64,000 bases of DNA. It comes from Streptosporangiaceae bacterium. GTDB taxonomy: Bacteria > Actinomycetota > Actinomycetes > Streptosporangiales > Streptosporangiaceae. The translations under genes were made by a program, and so were the position numbers. The stretch spans positions 25,864 to 89,863 of the forward strand of contig JAOPYK010000007.1 in the NCBI GenBank assembly GCA_025964695.1. Direction: 5' to 3'. The number at the start of each line of letters is the position of its first letter. The stretch's first letter is position 1. Under the pieces are notes generated by a model. That model made no database searches and was not told the origin of the DNA. It saw only the letters and a list, made by a program, of their open reading frames with translations. This document shows positions 25,627 through 35,149 of the stretch, in pieces.

Positions 25627-27405
25627 TTAGTCTCCAGTCTCCCAGTCGGGGGCCAGGTCACGTGCGTACTTGATCTCGTCGTTGCCGGTGCCGGCCGCGA
25701 CCATCGGCCAGACCATCGCGTCCTGGTGGACGACGAAGTCGATCACGACCGGTGCGTCGTTGATCTCCATGGCCTTGGCGATGGTCGCGTCGACATCCTC
25801 GGCCTTGTCGCAGCGCAGCCCGATGCAGCCGTAGGCGTCCGCGAGCTTCACGAAGTCGGGGATCATCGTCTTGCCGGTCGGGTGGGTGCCGGCGGCCGAA
25901 CGCTGCGAGTGCAGATTGGTGTTGGAGTAGCGCTCGTTGTAGAACAGCGTCTGCCACTGGCGGACCATGCCGAGGTTGCCGTTGTTGATCACGGCGACCT
26001 TGATCGGGATGCCCTCGATCGCGCAGGTGGCGAGCTCCTGGTTGGTCATCTGGAAGCAGCCGTCGCCGTCGATCGCCCAGACGGTGCTGCCGGGGCTGCC
26101 GACCTTCACCCCCATGGCGGCGGGCACCGCGAAGCCCATCGTGCCGGCGCCGCCGGAGTTGACGAAAGCGCCGGGACGCTCGTAGCCGATGAACTGGGCC
26201 GCCCACATCTGGTGCTGGCCGACGCCCGCCACGTAGTACGCGTCCGGTCCGGCGATCTTGCCGATCCGCTCGATGACGTACTGCGGTGACAGTTCCCCGT
26301 CGGGCGGCAGGTCGTAGCCCAGCGGGTAGGTCGTGCGCCAGTGGTCGAGCAGGTGCCACCAGGCCGCGTAGTCACCCACGTGCCCGGCCGCGTGCTCGCC
26401 CTGCACCGCCACGATCAGGTCGGTGATCACCTCCCGGCAGTCCCCCACGATCGGCACGTCCGCGTGCCGGTTCTTGGAGATCTCGGCCGGGTCGATGTCG
26501 GCGTGCACGATCCGCGCGTCCGGCGCGAAGGTGTCCAGCCGGCCCGTGACCCGATCGTCGAACCGGGCGCCGAGCACGACGAGCAGGTCGGCCTTCTGCA
26601 GGGCGCCGACCGCGCCGACCGTCCCGTGCATGCCGGGCATGCCCATGTGCAGGTGATGGCTGTCGGGGAAGGCGCCCTTGGCCATCAGGGTGGTGACGAC
26701 GGGGGAACCGGTCAGCTCGGCCAGCACCCGCAGTTCGGCGGCGGCCGAGGCCTTGATCACGCCACCGCCGACGTAGAGCACCGGGCGCTTGGCCTCGACG
26801 ATCAGCTTGGCCGCCTCCCGCACCTGCTTGGAGTGCGGCCGGGTCACCGGGCGGTAGCCGGGCAACTGCATCGCCTGCGGCCAGACGAAGTCGAAGGTCG
26901 CCTGGAGGGCGTCCTTGGCGATGTCGACCAGGACCGGCCCGGGCCGCCCGGTGGCGGCGATATGGAAGGCCTCGGCGATCGTCCGGCCGATGTCGTTGGC
27001 GTCGGTGATCAGGAAGTTGTGCTTGGTGATCGGGAGGGTGATCCCCGAGATGTCCGCCTCCTGGAAGGCGTCGGTCCCGATGGCGCTGCTGGCCACCTGA
27101 CCGGTGATCGCCACGATCGGCACCGAGTCCATGTAGGCGTCCGCGATCGGGGTGACCAGGTTGGTCGCGCCCGGCCCGCTCGTCGCCATGCACACGCCGA
27201 CCTTGCCGGTGGCCTGGGCGTATCCCTGAGCGGCGTGCCCGGCGCCCTGCTCGTGCCGTACGAGGATGTGACGGACCTGCTCGGAGTCGAAGAGCGGGTC
27301 GTACGCGGGGAGGATCGCCCCCCCGGGTATCCCGAACACGGTGTCGACGCCGACGTGCTCCAGGGCTCGCACGAGCGCCTGTGCACCGGTCATCTGCTCG
27401 GTCAT
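25627..27405 (-). CDS. ilvB: Acetolactate synthase large (catalytic) subunit
   Basis: ThDP-, FAD- and Mg-dependent condensation of pyruvate with pyruvate or 2-oxobutyrate. 592 residues in the usual three domains: [20 protein letters not shown] with the catalytic glutamate, a central FAD domain, and the ThDP motif [20 protein letters not shown] through [16 protein letters not shown] 27405 ([20 protein letters not shown]) follows AGAGGA; the upstream extension crosses the attenuator and is not coding. First gene of ilvBNC, controlled by the leader and terminator at 27456-27562. Confidence 0.97.
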   Translation of the reverse strand: MTEQMTGAQALVRALEHVGVDTVFGIPGGAILPAYDPLFDSEQVRHILVRHEQGAGHAAQGYAQATGKVGVCMATSGPGATNLVTPIADAYMDSVPIVAITGQVASSAIGTDAFQEADISGITLPITKHNFLITDANDIGRTIAEAFHIAATGRPGPVLVDIAKDALQATFDFVWPQAMQLPGYRPVTRPHSKQVREAAKLIVEAKRPVLYVGGGVIKASAAAELRVLAELTGSPVVTTLMAKGAFPDSHHLHMGMPGMHGTVGAVGALQKADLLVVLGARFDDRVTGRLDTFAPDARIVHADIDPAEISKNRHADVPIVGDCREVITDLIVAVQGEHAAGHVGDYAAWWHLLDHWRTTYPLGYDLPPDGELSPQYVIERIGKIAGPDAYYVAGVGQHQMWAAQFIGYERPGAFVNSGGAGTMGFAVPAAMGVKVGSPGSTVWAIDGDGCFQMTNQELATCAIEGIPIKVAVINNGNLGMVRQWQTLFYNERYSNTNLHSQRSAAGTHPTGKTMIPDFVKLADAYGCIGLRCDKAEDVDATIAKAMEINDAPVVIDFVVHQDAMVWPMVAAGTGNDEIKYARDLAPDWETGD

Positions 27406-27455
27406 CTGCTTGTTCCTCTGCGGTGGGGACGTCCGGAGATCATGGTCAGGCCAAC

Positions 27456-27490
27456 AAAAAACCCCTCTTCGCCGGATGGCGATCGAGGGG
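27456..27490 (-). terminator. Attenuator terminator of ilvBNC
   Basis: CCCCTC (27462-27467) pairs with GAGGGG (27485-27490); on the minus strand six T residues follow the stem directly. It ends 51 bases before the ilvB start and 22 after the leader stop. A competing hairpin, ACTTGGTCAGC with GCTGACAAGT, overlaps the end of the leader peptide coding sequence and could be the pause structure. Confidence 0.85.
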
Positions 27491-27511
27491 CGCGCGCAAG
27501 GAGAGTACTTG

Positions 27512-27562
27512 TCAGCTTGCGCGCTGACCAAGTACTACGAGGATCTCGGGGTTCTTCTGCAC
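27512..27562 (-). CDS. ilvB leader peptide
   Basis: Sixteen codons, GTG start and TGA stop, encode [16 protein letters not shown]. The Ile-Leu-Val-Val-Leu run senses all three branched-chain amino acids, as expected for a multivalent ilv attenuator. The GTG falls where the predicted transcript would begin, so the leader may be translated from a leaderless message. Confidence 0.82.
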   Translation of the reverse strand: MQKNPEILVVLGQRAS

Positions 27563-27568
27563 GCGTCC

Positions 27569-27597
27569 ACCATGGCCGACTTCCCGCCCGTGGTCAA
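27569..27597 (-). promoter_or_regulatory. Promoter of ilvBNC
   Basis: On the minus strand TTGACC (27592-27597) as -35, 17-base spacer, CATGGT (27569-27574) as -10. The expected transcription start coincides with the leader GTG. Confidence 0.55.
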
Positions 27598-27661
27598 ATC
27601 CGTGTTGCCGAATTCTCACAGTGTGGGATCGCGCGCGCTCGCCGTCGGGGTGATTCGGCCC

Positions 27662-30391
27662 TCAACCTGCGGAAAGAGCCGAGCCCTCGAGGGGGATGCC
27701 GCCACCGGACAGGTTCGTGCGCACCAGTGCCTCGACCCGTCCGGGTGCCATCGGCCGCGCCACCAGGAATCCCTGGCCGCGGGGGCAGCCCATCTCACGC
27801 AGCAGCTCCAGCTGTTCGGGACGCTCGATGCCCTCCGCGACCACGGTCAGGCCGAGATCGTGGCCGAGCCGTACGATCGTGCGCGTCAGGAGGGTGAGGG
27901 TCTCGTCCCGGCCAAGCCCGGCCACGAAGGACGGGTCGATCTTGATGATGTCCACCGGGAGCTGCCCGAGGTAGGCCAGCGATGCGTACCCGGTGCCGAA
28001 GTCGTCGATGGCGAGCCGGACGCCCAGGTCCCGCAGCGCCGACAGCCGCTCGACGTTGTGCCCGGCGTCCTCGACGAGGACCTCCTCGGTCACCTCGAGG
28101 GTGAGGGCGTGCGGCGGCAGCCCCGTCTCCTCGAGTGCCGCGGCGACCGACTCCACGAACCGGGGGGCGGCGATCTGCCGGGCGGTGAAGTTGACCGACA
28201 CGCCGATGTCCCAGGAACTCTCCCGCCAGCGGGAGACTTCACGGCAGGCCTCGCGCAGCACCCAGTTCCCGAGCGGGATCATGAGCCCCGACTCCTCGGC
28301 CGGCCCGATGAACTCCTCCGGCGGTACGGACACCCCGGCGCGCCACCAGCGTACGAGCGCCTCCACCCCGGTGACCCGGGAGGTGGCCAGCTCGACGACC
28401 GGCTGGAACTCCACCGCGAACTGCCGCTCGGCGAGCGCCCGCTGAAGGTCGCCACCGAGCTCCAGGCGGCGTACGACGTCGGCGTGCATGTGGGCGGCGA
28501 AGACCTCCACCCGCCCGCCGCCGAGTTCCTTGGCGCGGGCCATCGCCAGATCGCCGTTGCGGATCAGCTCGGGCGAGCCGACCTCGTCCTCGGCGAAGGC
28601 GATGCCGACGCTGGCGGTGAGCGCGATGCCCCGGGTGCCGACGCGGTACGGCTCCTCCGAGAGTGCCCGCAGCAGCCGTTCGGCCAGGTCGACGACCGCC
28701 TGCCCCTCGGCGGCGCTCTGCACCAGGACGGCGAACTCGTCGCCGCCCCACCGCGCCACGGTGTCGTCGGCCTGGACGGCCGCGCGCAGCCGGCGGGCCG
28801 CCTGGGCCAGCACCTGGTCACCGGCGGCGTGCCCGGCGGAGTCGTTGACGGCGGTGAAGCCGTCGATGTCGGCGAACAGGACCGCGACCGGGCCCGCGGG
28901 GCCGGCCGCGGTCTGTCCCTGCCGGGACAGCACCTCCCGGGCCCGCTCCTCGAAGTAGGCCCGGTTCGGCAGCCCGGTGAGCCCGTCGTGGAAGGTCAGA
29001 TGGGTGACCTGGCGCTGCAGCGCCGCCTGCTCGCTCAGGTCGCGGGTGGTGACGAGCAGGGTGCCGCGGGACTCGTCGGTGGATCGTGCGTAGCGGGAGA
29101 CCGTCGACTCGGTCGGCAGCCAGGTCCCGTCGGCGGCCCGGACCCGGCAGGCCAGCCGGAGGACCTCCTGCTCCCCGCCGATGAACTCGGCGAAGATCTC
29201 CTCGACCTTGGGCAGATCCTCCGGATGCACGATCTCCTGGAGCGGCCTGCCCAGCAGCTCGTCGGGCGGGTAGCTGAAGGTTCGCTGGGCCCCCGCGCTG
29301 ACGTACTGGACGGTCCCGTCGAGATCACAGATCAGCACCACGTCGTTGATGCTCTCCGCGAGCGCCCGGAAGTGATCCTTCCCGGTGTCCACGGCCCGAT
29401 GCAGCCGGTCGTTCTCGCGGAGCAGCCCGGCCAGGCGGGCGAGCAGGATGAGCGTCGCGGATCCGGCGACCACCGACACCACCGGTTCGAGGCCGTGCCC
29501 GTCGGTCAGCGAGTGGCCCGCGATGAACAGCGCCGCGGCCCCCGCCGCGGCCGCGGTGGCGATGCCGGGGCCGATCATGCTTCCCCGGGAGTCCTGGTCG
29601 TCCGCGTCCTCGTCGTCCCGCGTGTCCCCCTGCGCGATCCAGGGCACCGCGCCCAGCAGGATCAGGCCGATGAACCGGGCCACGTCCCCCAGGTCACTCG
29701 TCGAGGCCCCGTTCCGCAGCCGTACGGCCGTGGTCACCACATCGGCCACCGCTATCGCGAGCAGAGCGACGTAGGCCGGCACGGCCGACCGCCGGTGACG
29801 GCGCCGGGTGCCCAGGACGAACGGCAGCGCCGCACACACCAGCACCGTGTCGACCAGTGGGTACAGCAGTTCGATCACGAACTCCGCCGAGGACTCCCCG
29901 GACAGGTGATAGAGCTGCGCGAACCGCACGACCCAGCCGAGCACGAACAGCGCGCTCACGCAGACGTAGGTGTCGGCGATGTACCGCAGCCAGGTCCCGG
30001 CCAGCCGTGGCAGCCGGATGGGCATCACGAAACCGGTGGCCAGCGCCACCATCGCGGCCACGAAGAACAGATCTCCGACCGAGAGCGAGACCACCGCGCG
30101 GCTCAGAACGATCTTGGATATGGCGTTGATCGTCGCGCCGGCGCACCAGCAGCTCGCGGCGATCCCGAAGCATCGCCACATGGCCCGGTTGATGCGTTCG
30201 GCCCCGGACAACCGGTGACCGGCGTAGAAGAGAGAGCCCGCCGCGAGGGCCGCGGCGGCCACCGGGGCCCATGACGAGAGGTCGCTGCGGCCCACCAGCA
30301 GCCGGCCGAGGCCGTACACGATCACCAGCAGCACGACGACGCCGAACGGCAGCGCGCGGCGGGACAGCCGCGTCGCGCCCGGGCCGCTCAT
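27662..30391 (-). CDS. Membrane GGDEF-EAL protein with PAS domain (c-di-GMP metabolism)
   Basis: 909 residues. The N-terminal third has eight to ten membrane helices (RRALPFGVVVLLVIVYGLGR onward), forming an integral sensory region of no named family I can assign. A PAS domain follows (about 345-460; DHFRALAESINDVVLICDLD), then a cyclase domain with intact WGGDEFAVL, then a phosphodiesterase domain with intact EALVRWW, VNFTARQ, LEVTEEVLVED and IDDFGTGYASL. Both catalytic signatures are complete, so both synthesis and breakdown of c-di-GMP are possible. ATG 30391 follows GGAGG with a 7-base spacer; an extension to 30424 is less likely. In streptomycetes c-di-GMP controls development through BldD; the same link here is inference. 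Confidence 0.93.
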   Translation of the reverse strand: MSGPGATRLSRRALPFGVVVLLVIVYGLGRLLVGRSDLSSWAPVAAAALAAGSLFYAGHRLSGAERINRAMWRCFGIAASCWCAGATINAISKIVLSRAVVSLSVGDLFFVAAMVALATGFVMPIRLPRLAGTWLRYIADTYVCVSALFVLGWVVRFAQLYHLSGESSAEFVIELLYPLVDTVLVCAALPFVLGTRRRHRRSAVPAYVALLAIAVADVVTTAVRLRNGASTSDLGDVARFIGLILLGAVPWIAQGDTRDDEDADDQDSRGSMIGPGIATAAAAGAAALFIAGHSLTDGHGLEPVVSVVAGSATLILLARLAGLLRENDRLHRAVDTGKDHFRALAESINDVVLICDLDGTVQYVSAGAQRTFSYPPDELLGRPLQEIVHPEDLPKVEEIFAEFIGGEQEVLRLACRVRAADGTWLPTESTVSRYARSTDESRGTLLVTTRDLSEQAALQRQVTHLTFHDGLTGLPNRAYFEERAREVLSRQGQTAAGPAGPVAVLFADIDGFTAVNDSAGHAAGDQVLAQAARRLRAAVQADDTVARWGGDEFAVLVQSAAEGQAVVDLAERLLRALSEEPYRVGTRGIALTASVGIAFAEDEVGSPELIRNGDLAMARAKELGGGRVEVFAAHMHADVVRRLELGGDLQRALAERQFAVEFQPVVELATSRVTGVEALVRWWRAGVSVPPEEFIGPAEESGLMIPLGNWVLREACREVSRWRESSWDIGVSVNFTARQIAAPRFVESVAAALEETGLPPHALTLEVTEEVLVEDAGHNVERLSALRDLGVRLAIDDFGTGYASLAYLGQLPVDIIKIDPSFVAGLGRDETLTLLTRTIVRLGHDLGLTVVAEGIERPEQLELLREMGCPRGQGFLVARPMAPGRVEALVRTNLSGGGIPLEGSALSAG

Positions 30392-30689
30392 GGTGCGCCT
30401 CCTGCAGGGGTGGCCGCGCCGCACCGGCCGGCGTGCAGGCCACGATCGCCTGGCCCCCCATTCGGGCAGGGCAGGCTCCAGATGGCGCGGACGCTGAGGT
30501 CAGGCCGGTGCGGTGTCGGCAATGTCGCTTCAATGACGGGGCGACGATCCGCGGGTGCGGATCGCCGGTTATTTTCTGCTGCTCAATGTACGTTCCGTAG
30601 GTCACGGAGCGATTGAGGCTGAGCGTCCTCCCGGCGACAACCGAACACGACGCGTAATCAGGGCGCGGGCGTGTCGTCCCGGGTTATCG
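30392..30689. other. Intergenic region upstream of the first GGDEF-EAL gene
   Basis: Promoter region of the downstream minus-strand gene; moderately AT-rich around 30560-30660. No gene, tRNA or clear promoter pair seen. Confidence 0.4.
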
Positions 30690-30714
30690 GGAAAACCCCC
30701 AGCTTGCTGGGGTT
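30690..30714 (-). terminator. Terminator downstream of the DUF4253 gene
   Basis: CCCCAGC-TT-GCTGGGG, perfect 7-bp arms with a 2-base loop; on the minus strand the stem is followed by GTTTTCCC. It begins 18 bases past the stop. Confidence 0.85.
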
Positions 30715-30729
30715 ACCGAAGACAGCCGA

Positions 30730-31506
30730 TCAATCCCACCAGAAGGACCAGTGAGCGCCGCCGATCAGTCCGGCGGCGTATTCCTCGAAGGTCACTCCAC
30801 CCTGCCAGATGTTGTCCGGGCAGAAGGCGTGATGCTCGGCGGCGATATGGCGGGCGTGGCCGATCGTGGTCGGCGGCGCGGCCACGGAGAGGTACAGCGT
30901 GTCGAACCCCACCTTGACGACCCGTACCCCGAACCGGTCCTCCCAGGACCGGAGGACGGCCGAGATCTCCTGCGGGTGGCCGGTGTGGTTGCACGGCCCG
31001 GCCCAGCCGCAGGCGGCCGGGACGTCCGCGCCGCGCCCGGCCGGCACCAGCCCGAGCAGCACACCCTCGGCGCCGAGACTCCCGGCGAGCTCACGTGCCA
31101 CCTCCTCCGGGTCCGCGAGGCCGGCGCCCCGTGCGGCCGGTCCCGGCCAGGACCGGTACGGAAGCCCGGCGCCGTCCTCGTCGTCCTCGGTCACCTCGGC
31201 CCAGAACCGGCGGAGGACGCCGTCCGCGGTGAGCGCGTCCACGGCCCCGATGGACCTCGGGGAGAGCTCACCGACATGCCAGGGACGGCCCGCGTCGCCG
31301 GGCAGGGCCTCCAGCAGCAGCGGACAAAGCCCGGTCTTCAGGTGATCGCCGAACAGCCGTCTCCACTGCTCCACCGCGTCCGGGACCGGCCCATCCGATA
31401 CCCACATCACCGGGCGGCCCGCCCACATGTCGTCGGCGAAATCCAGGTCGGGAACGATCAGACGACCTGGCGGCAGGCCGTCCGGAAGGGAGTCCAGGGG
31501 AGACAT
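30730..31506 (-). CDS. DUF4253 domain protein
   Basis: 258-residue conserved protein of unknown function common in actinomycetes. The C-terminal DUF4253 part is clear: SWEDRFGVRVVKVGFDTLYL, AAPPTTIGHARHIAAEHHAF and CPDNIWQGGVTFEEYAAGLI, ending GGAHWSFWWD. The N-terminal half has alternating acidic and hydrophobic stretches without a recognisable domain. No signal peptide or membrane segment. It is 102 bases downstream of gatB and has its own strong terminator. Confidence 0.85.
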   Translation of the reverse strand: MSPLDSLPDGLPPGRLIVPDLDFADDMWAGRPVMWVSDGPVPDAVEQWRRLFGDHLKTGLCPLLLEALPGDAGRPWHVGELSPRSIGAVDALTADGVLRRFWAEVTEDDEDGAGLPYRSWPGPAARGAGLADPEEVARELAGSLGAEGVLLGLVPAGRGADVPAACGWAGPCNHTGHPQEISAVLRSWEDRFGVRVVKVGFDTLYLSVAAPPTTIGHARHIAAEHHAFCPDNIWQGGVTFEEYAAGLIGGAHWSFWWD

Positions 31507-31608
31507 GCCGGGAATCTATCCGCCCGTACCCTCGTCCGCCGTGATCTGGCAGTTCGTGTCCCGAGGTGTCTCAGGCACGACGCCGAGATCACGGCGGGAG
31601 CGGTGTGC

Positions 31609-33114
31609 TCAGCCGGGGACGCCCAGGCGCTCGAGGATGAGCTCGCGGGCGCGGCCGGCGTCGGCCTGGCCACGGCTGGCCTTCATGACCGCGCCGACGA
31701 GGGCGCCGGCCGCCGCGACCTTGCCGGACCGGACCTTGTCCGCGGCGTCGGCGTTGTCCGCGATCACCTGGTCGATGATCCCGAACAGGGCCCCGTCGTC
31801 ACTGACCACCTTCAGTCCACGGGCGGCGACGACCTCGTCGGGTCCGCCCTCACCGGCCAGCACGCCCTCGAAGACCTGGCGGGCCAGCTTGTCATTGAGC
31901 TCCCCCGAGTCGACCAGCGCCTGGACGCGGGCCACCTGGCCCGCCGTGATCGGCAGACCGGCCAACTCGACTCCCTGCGCGGTGGCCCGCCGGGACAGCT
32001 CGTTCATCCACCACTTGCGGGCGGATCCGGGATCGGCGCCGGCCGCGATGGTCTCCTCAATCAGGTCGAGGGCCCCGGCGTTGACGACGTCCTGCAGTTC
32101 CTTGTCGCTAAGGCCCCACTCCCCCTGCACCCGCCTGCGGCGGGCGGCGGGCAGCTCCGGCAGACCCGCCCGGATCTCCTCGACCCACTCCCGGGAGGGG
32201 GCCATCGGCACCAGGTCGGGCTCGGGGAAGTAGCGGTAGTCCTGCGCCTCTTCCTTGCTGCGCCCGCTGGTGGTCGTGCCGGTGTCCTCATGGAAGTGCC
32301 GGGTCTCCTGGTGGATCCGGCCGCCGTCTGCCAGCACCGCCGCCTGCCGCTCGATCTCGGACCGAACGGCCCGCTCGACCGACCGCAGCGAGTTCACGTT
32401 CTTGGTCTCGGTGCGGGTGCCCCATTCGGCCGCGCCGCGCGGCATGAGCGAGACGTTGACGTCGAAACGCATGGAGCCCTCCTCCATGCGGACGTCGGAG
32501 ACGCCGAGGGCGCGGACCAGCTCGCGCAGTTCGGCGCCGTAGGCCTTGGCGACCTTGGGCGCCTTGACGTCGGTCCCCTCGATCGGCTTGGTGACGATCT
32601 CCACGAGCGGGATGCCGGCCCTGTTGTAGTCGACCAGTGAGTGGTCGGCACCCTGAATCCGGCCGGTAGAGCCGCCGACGTGCTGCGACTTCCCGGTGTC
32701 CTCCTCCATGTGGACCCGCTCGATCTCGACGCGGTAGGTCTTGCCGTCGACCTCGACGTCGAGGTGACCGTCGACGCAGATCGGCTCGTCGTACTGCGAG
32801 ATCTGGTAGTTCTTCGGCATGTCCGGATAGAAGTAGTTCTTCCGGGCGAACCGGCACCACTCCACGATCGAGCAGTTCAGCGCCAGCCCGATCTTGATGA
32901 TGCTCTCGATGGCGGCCTGGTTGGCCACCGGCAGCGAGCCGGGCAGGGCCAGGCAGACCGGGCACACCTGGGTGTTGGGCGGCGCGCCGAACCCCGTCGG
33001 GCAGCTGCAGAACATCTTCGAGTTCGTGCCCAGCTCGACGTGGGTCTCCAGGCCGAGCACCGGCTCGAACCTGGCGAGGGCCTCGTCGTAGGGCATCGTC
33101 GTCATGGTGGTCAC
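31609..33114 (-). CDS. gatB: Glutamyl/aspartyl-tRNA amidotransferase subunit B
   Basis: tRNA-binding kinase subunit of GatCAB, which converts mischarged Glu-tRNA-Gln and Asp-tRNA-Asn to the correct forms. 501 residues: [38 protein letters not shown] (zinc cysteines), [31 protein letters not shown] and the C-terminal YqeY-like tail. The start is GTG at 33114; GTGA overlaps the gatA stop by 4 bases, giving coupling. Presence of GatCAB suggests this organism makes Gln-tRNA indirectly. Confidence 0.97.
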   Translation of the reverse strand: MTTMTTMPYDEALARFEPVLGLETHVELGTNSKMFCSCPTGFGAPPNTQVCPVCLALPGSLPVANQAAIESIIKIGLALNCSIVEWCRFARKNYFYPDMPKNYQISQYDEPICVDGHLDVEVDGKTYRVEIERVHMEEDTGKSQHVGGSTGRIQGADHSLVDYNRAGIPLVEIVTKPIEGTDVKAPKVAKAYGAELRELVRALGVSDVRMEEGSMRFDVNVSLMPRGAAEWGTRTETKNVNSLRSVERAVRSEIERQAAVLADGGRIHQETRHFHEDTGTTTSGRSKEEAQDYRYFPEPDLVPMAPSREWVEEIRAGLPELPAARRRRVQGEWGLSDKELQDVVNAGALDLIEETIAAGADPGSARKWWMNELSRRATAQGVELAGLPITAGQVARVQALVDSGELNDKLARQVFEGVLAGEGGPDEVVAARGLKVVSDDGALFGIIDQVIADNADAADKVRSGKVAAAGALVGAVMKASRGQADAGRARELILERLGVPG

Positions 33115-34622
33115 TTGGCGGCCTCCGCAAGTTCCGGGGCCTTGGCCAGCAGCGGGCCACCCCAGCGGTCGTTCAGGGCGGCCTCGACGGCCGCGCCGAC
33201 CCGGTAGACCCGGTCATCGGCGAGCACCGGGGCCATGATCTGCAGGCCGACCGGCAACCCGTCCTCGTCGGCCAGCCCGCACGGCACCGAGATGGCGGCG
33301 TTGCCGGCCAGGTTGGACGGGATCGTGCACAGGTCGGCGAGGTACATCGCCATCGGGTCGTCGGCGCGTTCCCCGATCGGGAAGGCGGTGGTCGGCGTGG
33401 TCGGCGATATCAGCACGTCCACCTGCTCGAACGCGGCGTCGAAGTCCCGGGTGATCAGCGTGCGGACCTGCTGGGCCCTGCCGTAGTAGGCGTCGTAGTA
33501 GCCGCTGGACAGCGCGTAGGTACCCAGGATGATCCGGCGCTTGACCTCCGCCCCGAAGCCCTCGGCCCGGGTCAGCGCCATGACCTCCTCCGCCGAGTGC
33601 GAGCCGTCGTCGCCGACCCGCAGGCCGTAGCGCATGGCGTCGAACCGGGCCAGGTTGGAGGAGCACTCCGACGGCGCGATGAGGTAGTACGCGGGCAGCG
33701 CGTATGAGAACGACGGGCAGGAGACCTCGACGACCTTGGCGCCCAGCGACTCCAGCAGCTCCACGGCCTCGTTGAAGCGGGCCAGGACGCCCGGCTGGTA
33801 GCCGTCGGAGGCGCCTCCGAACTCCTTCACCACGCCGATGCGCAGGCCGTTGACGTCGGCCTGCCGGGCCGCCGCCACCACCGGTGGCACGGGCGCGTCG
33901 ATCGAGGTGGAGTCCATCACGTCGTGCCCGGAGAACGCCTCGTGCAGCAGGGCCGCGTCCAGGACGTTGCGGGCGAAGGGCCCGGGGGTGTCGAGCGAGG
34001 AGGCGAACGCGATCATCCCGTACCGGGACGCTCCGCCATAGGTCGGCTTCACGCCGACCAGCCCGGTTACGGCGGCGGGCTGCCGGATGGAGCCCCCGGT
34101 GTCGGTCCCGGTGCCCAGCGGCGCCTCGTACGCGGCGACCGCCGCCGAGGAGCCGCCCGAGGAGCCGCCGGGGATCCGGGTCAGATCCCAGGGGTTGTGC
34201 GTGGGACCGTACGCGCTGTTCTCCGTGGAAGAGCCCATTGCGAACTCGTCCATGTTGGTCTTGCCGAGGATCACCAGCCCGGCGGCCCGCAGCCGCGCGC
34301 TGACCGTCGCGTCGTAGGGCGGCCGCCAGCCCTCCAGGATCCTGGAGCCGGCAGTGGTCGGCATGTCCTCGGTGACGAAGACGTCCTTGTGCGCGATCGG
34401 GACCCCGGCCAGCGGGCCGAGCTCGTTCCCCGCGGCCCGGCGGGCGTCCACGGCCCGCGCCTGCTCCAGGACGTTGTCCGCGTCGACGTGCAGGAACGCG
34501 TGGACCTGCTCGTCGACCGCCGCGATCCGGTCCAGGTGCGCCTGCGCCACCTCGACGGCGGAGACCTCGCCCGAGCCGATCATGGCGGCCAGCTCGGTGG
34601 CCGTCTTCCTGATGATGCTCAC
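33111..34622 (-). CDS. gatA: Glutamyl/aspartyl-tRNA amidotransferase subunit A
   Basis: Amidase-signature subunit that releases ammonia from glutamine. 503 residues. The catalytic lysine lies in [11 protein letters not shown] and the Ser-cis-Ser-Ser elements in [20 protein letters not shown] and [19 protein letters not shown]. Middle gene of gatCAB; overlaps gatB by 4 bases and follows gatC after 118 bases, an unusually wide gap with no terminator seen. Confidence 0.97.
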   Translation of the reverse strand: MSIIRKTATELAAMIGSGEVSAVEVAQAHLDRIAAVDEQVHAFLHVDADNVLEQARAVDARRAAGNELGPLAGVPIAHKDVFVTEDMPTTAGSRILEGWRPPYDATVSARLRAAGLVILGKTNMDEFAMGSSTENSAYGPTHNPWDLTRIPGGSSGGSSAAVAAYEAPLGTGTDTGGSIRQPAAVTGLVGVKPTYGGASRYGMIAFASSLDTPGPFARNVLDAALLHEAFSGHDVMDSTSIDAPVPPVVAAARQADVNGLRIGVVKEFGGASDGYQPGVLARFNEAVELLESLGAKVVEVSCPSFSYALPAYYLIAPSECSSNLARFDAMRYGLRVGDDGSHSAEEVMALTRAEGFGAEVKRRIILGTYALSSGYYDAYYGRAQQVRTLITRDFDAAFEQVDVLISPTTPTTAFPIGERADDPMAMYLADLCTIPSNLAGNAAISVPCGLADEDGLPVGLQIMAPVLADDRVYRVGAAVEAALNDRWGGPLLAKAPELAEAAK

Positions 34623-34740
34623 ATGTACCCCCCGCTCATTTCCGGGGCGCCCACAGGCGCCGGCGTTCCCCGTCGCCCGGTTGCTCGTGACCGGCTCCCG
34701 TGCTCCCCGGTCCCGCCGGCGAGGCGCCCTTCCAGCTCGC

Positions 34741-35037
34741 TCACGCTTCCTCCTCCAGAATCCTCGGCACGCGGAAACGCTGTTCCTCTGCGGCCGGGGC
34801 GCCTGACAGCGCCTGCTCCGGAGTGAGGCCCTGGCGGGCCTCGTCCGGCCGGAAGACGTTCGTCAGCGGCACCGCGTGGGAGGTCGGCGGGATGTCCTCC
34901 GCCGTCACCTCCTGCACACGTGCGACCGCGGCGATGATCACGTCGAGCTGGGCGGCGAGATGATCGAGCTCATCATCGCCGAGCGCCAGCCGGGACAGCC
35001 GGGCGAGGTGGGCGACCTCGTCACGGGTGATGGACAT
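34741..35037 (-). CDS. gatC: Glutamyl/aspartyl-tRNA amidotransferase subunit C
   Basis: Small belt subunit that holds GatA and GatB together. 98 residues from ATG 35037 ([20 protein letters not shown]), ending [11 protein letters not shown], typical of the family. An upstream in-frame ATG at 35085 would add [16 protein letters not shown], which is not family-like. The ribosome site is weak. A small palindrome GAAACCGTTTC overlaps the leader just upstream. Confidence 0.93.
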   Translation of the reverse strand: MSITRDEVAHLARLSRLALGDDELDHLAAQLDVIIAAVARVQEVTAEDIPPTSHAVPLTNVFRPDEARQGLTPEQALSGAPAAEEQRFRVPRILEEEA

Positions 35038-35149
35038 AGTAGAAACCGTTTCAGAGATCAAGAGATCGAGTGGGTTCACCGTCATCTTAGGCCGTGTGAA
35101 CAGTGCCGACCCACTCGTTTACGCTGTGATGATCGACCTGGGAGGACCG

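Noticed and set aside
27341..30274. Plus-strand open frame of 977 codons
   Set aside because: Antisense to the GGDEF-EAL gene; the product is low-complexity Gly/Arg/Asp sequence with no domain.
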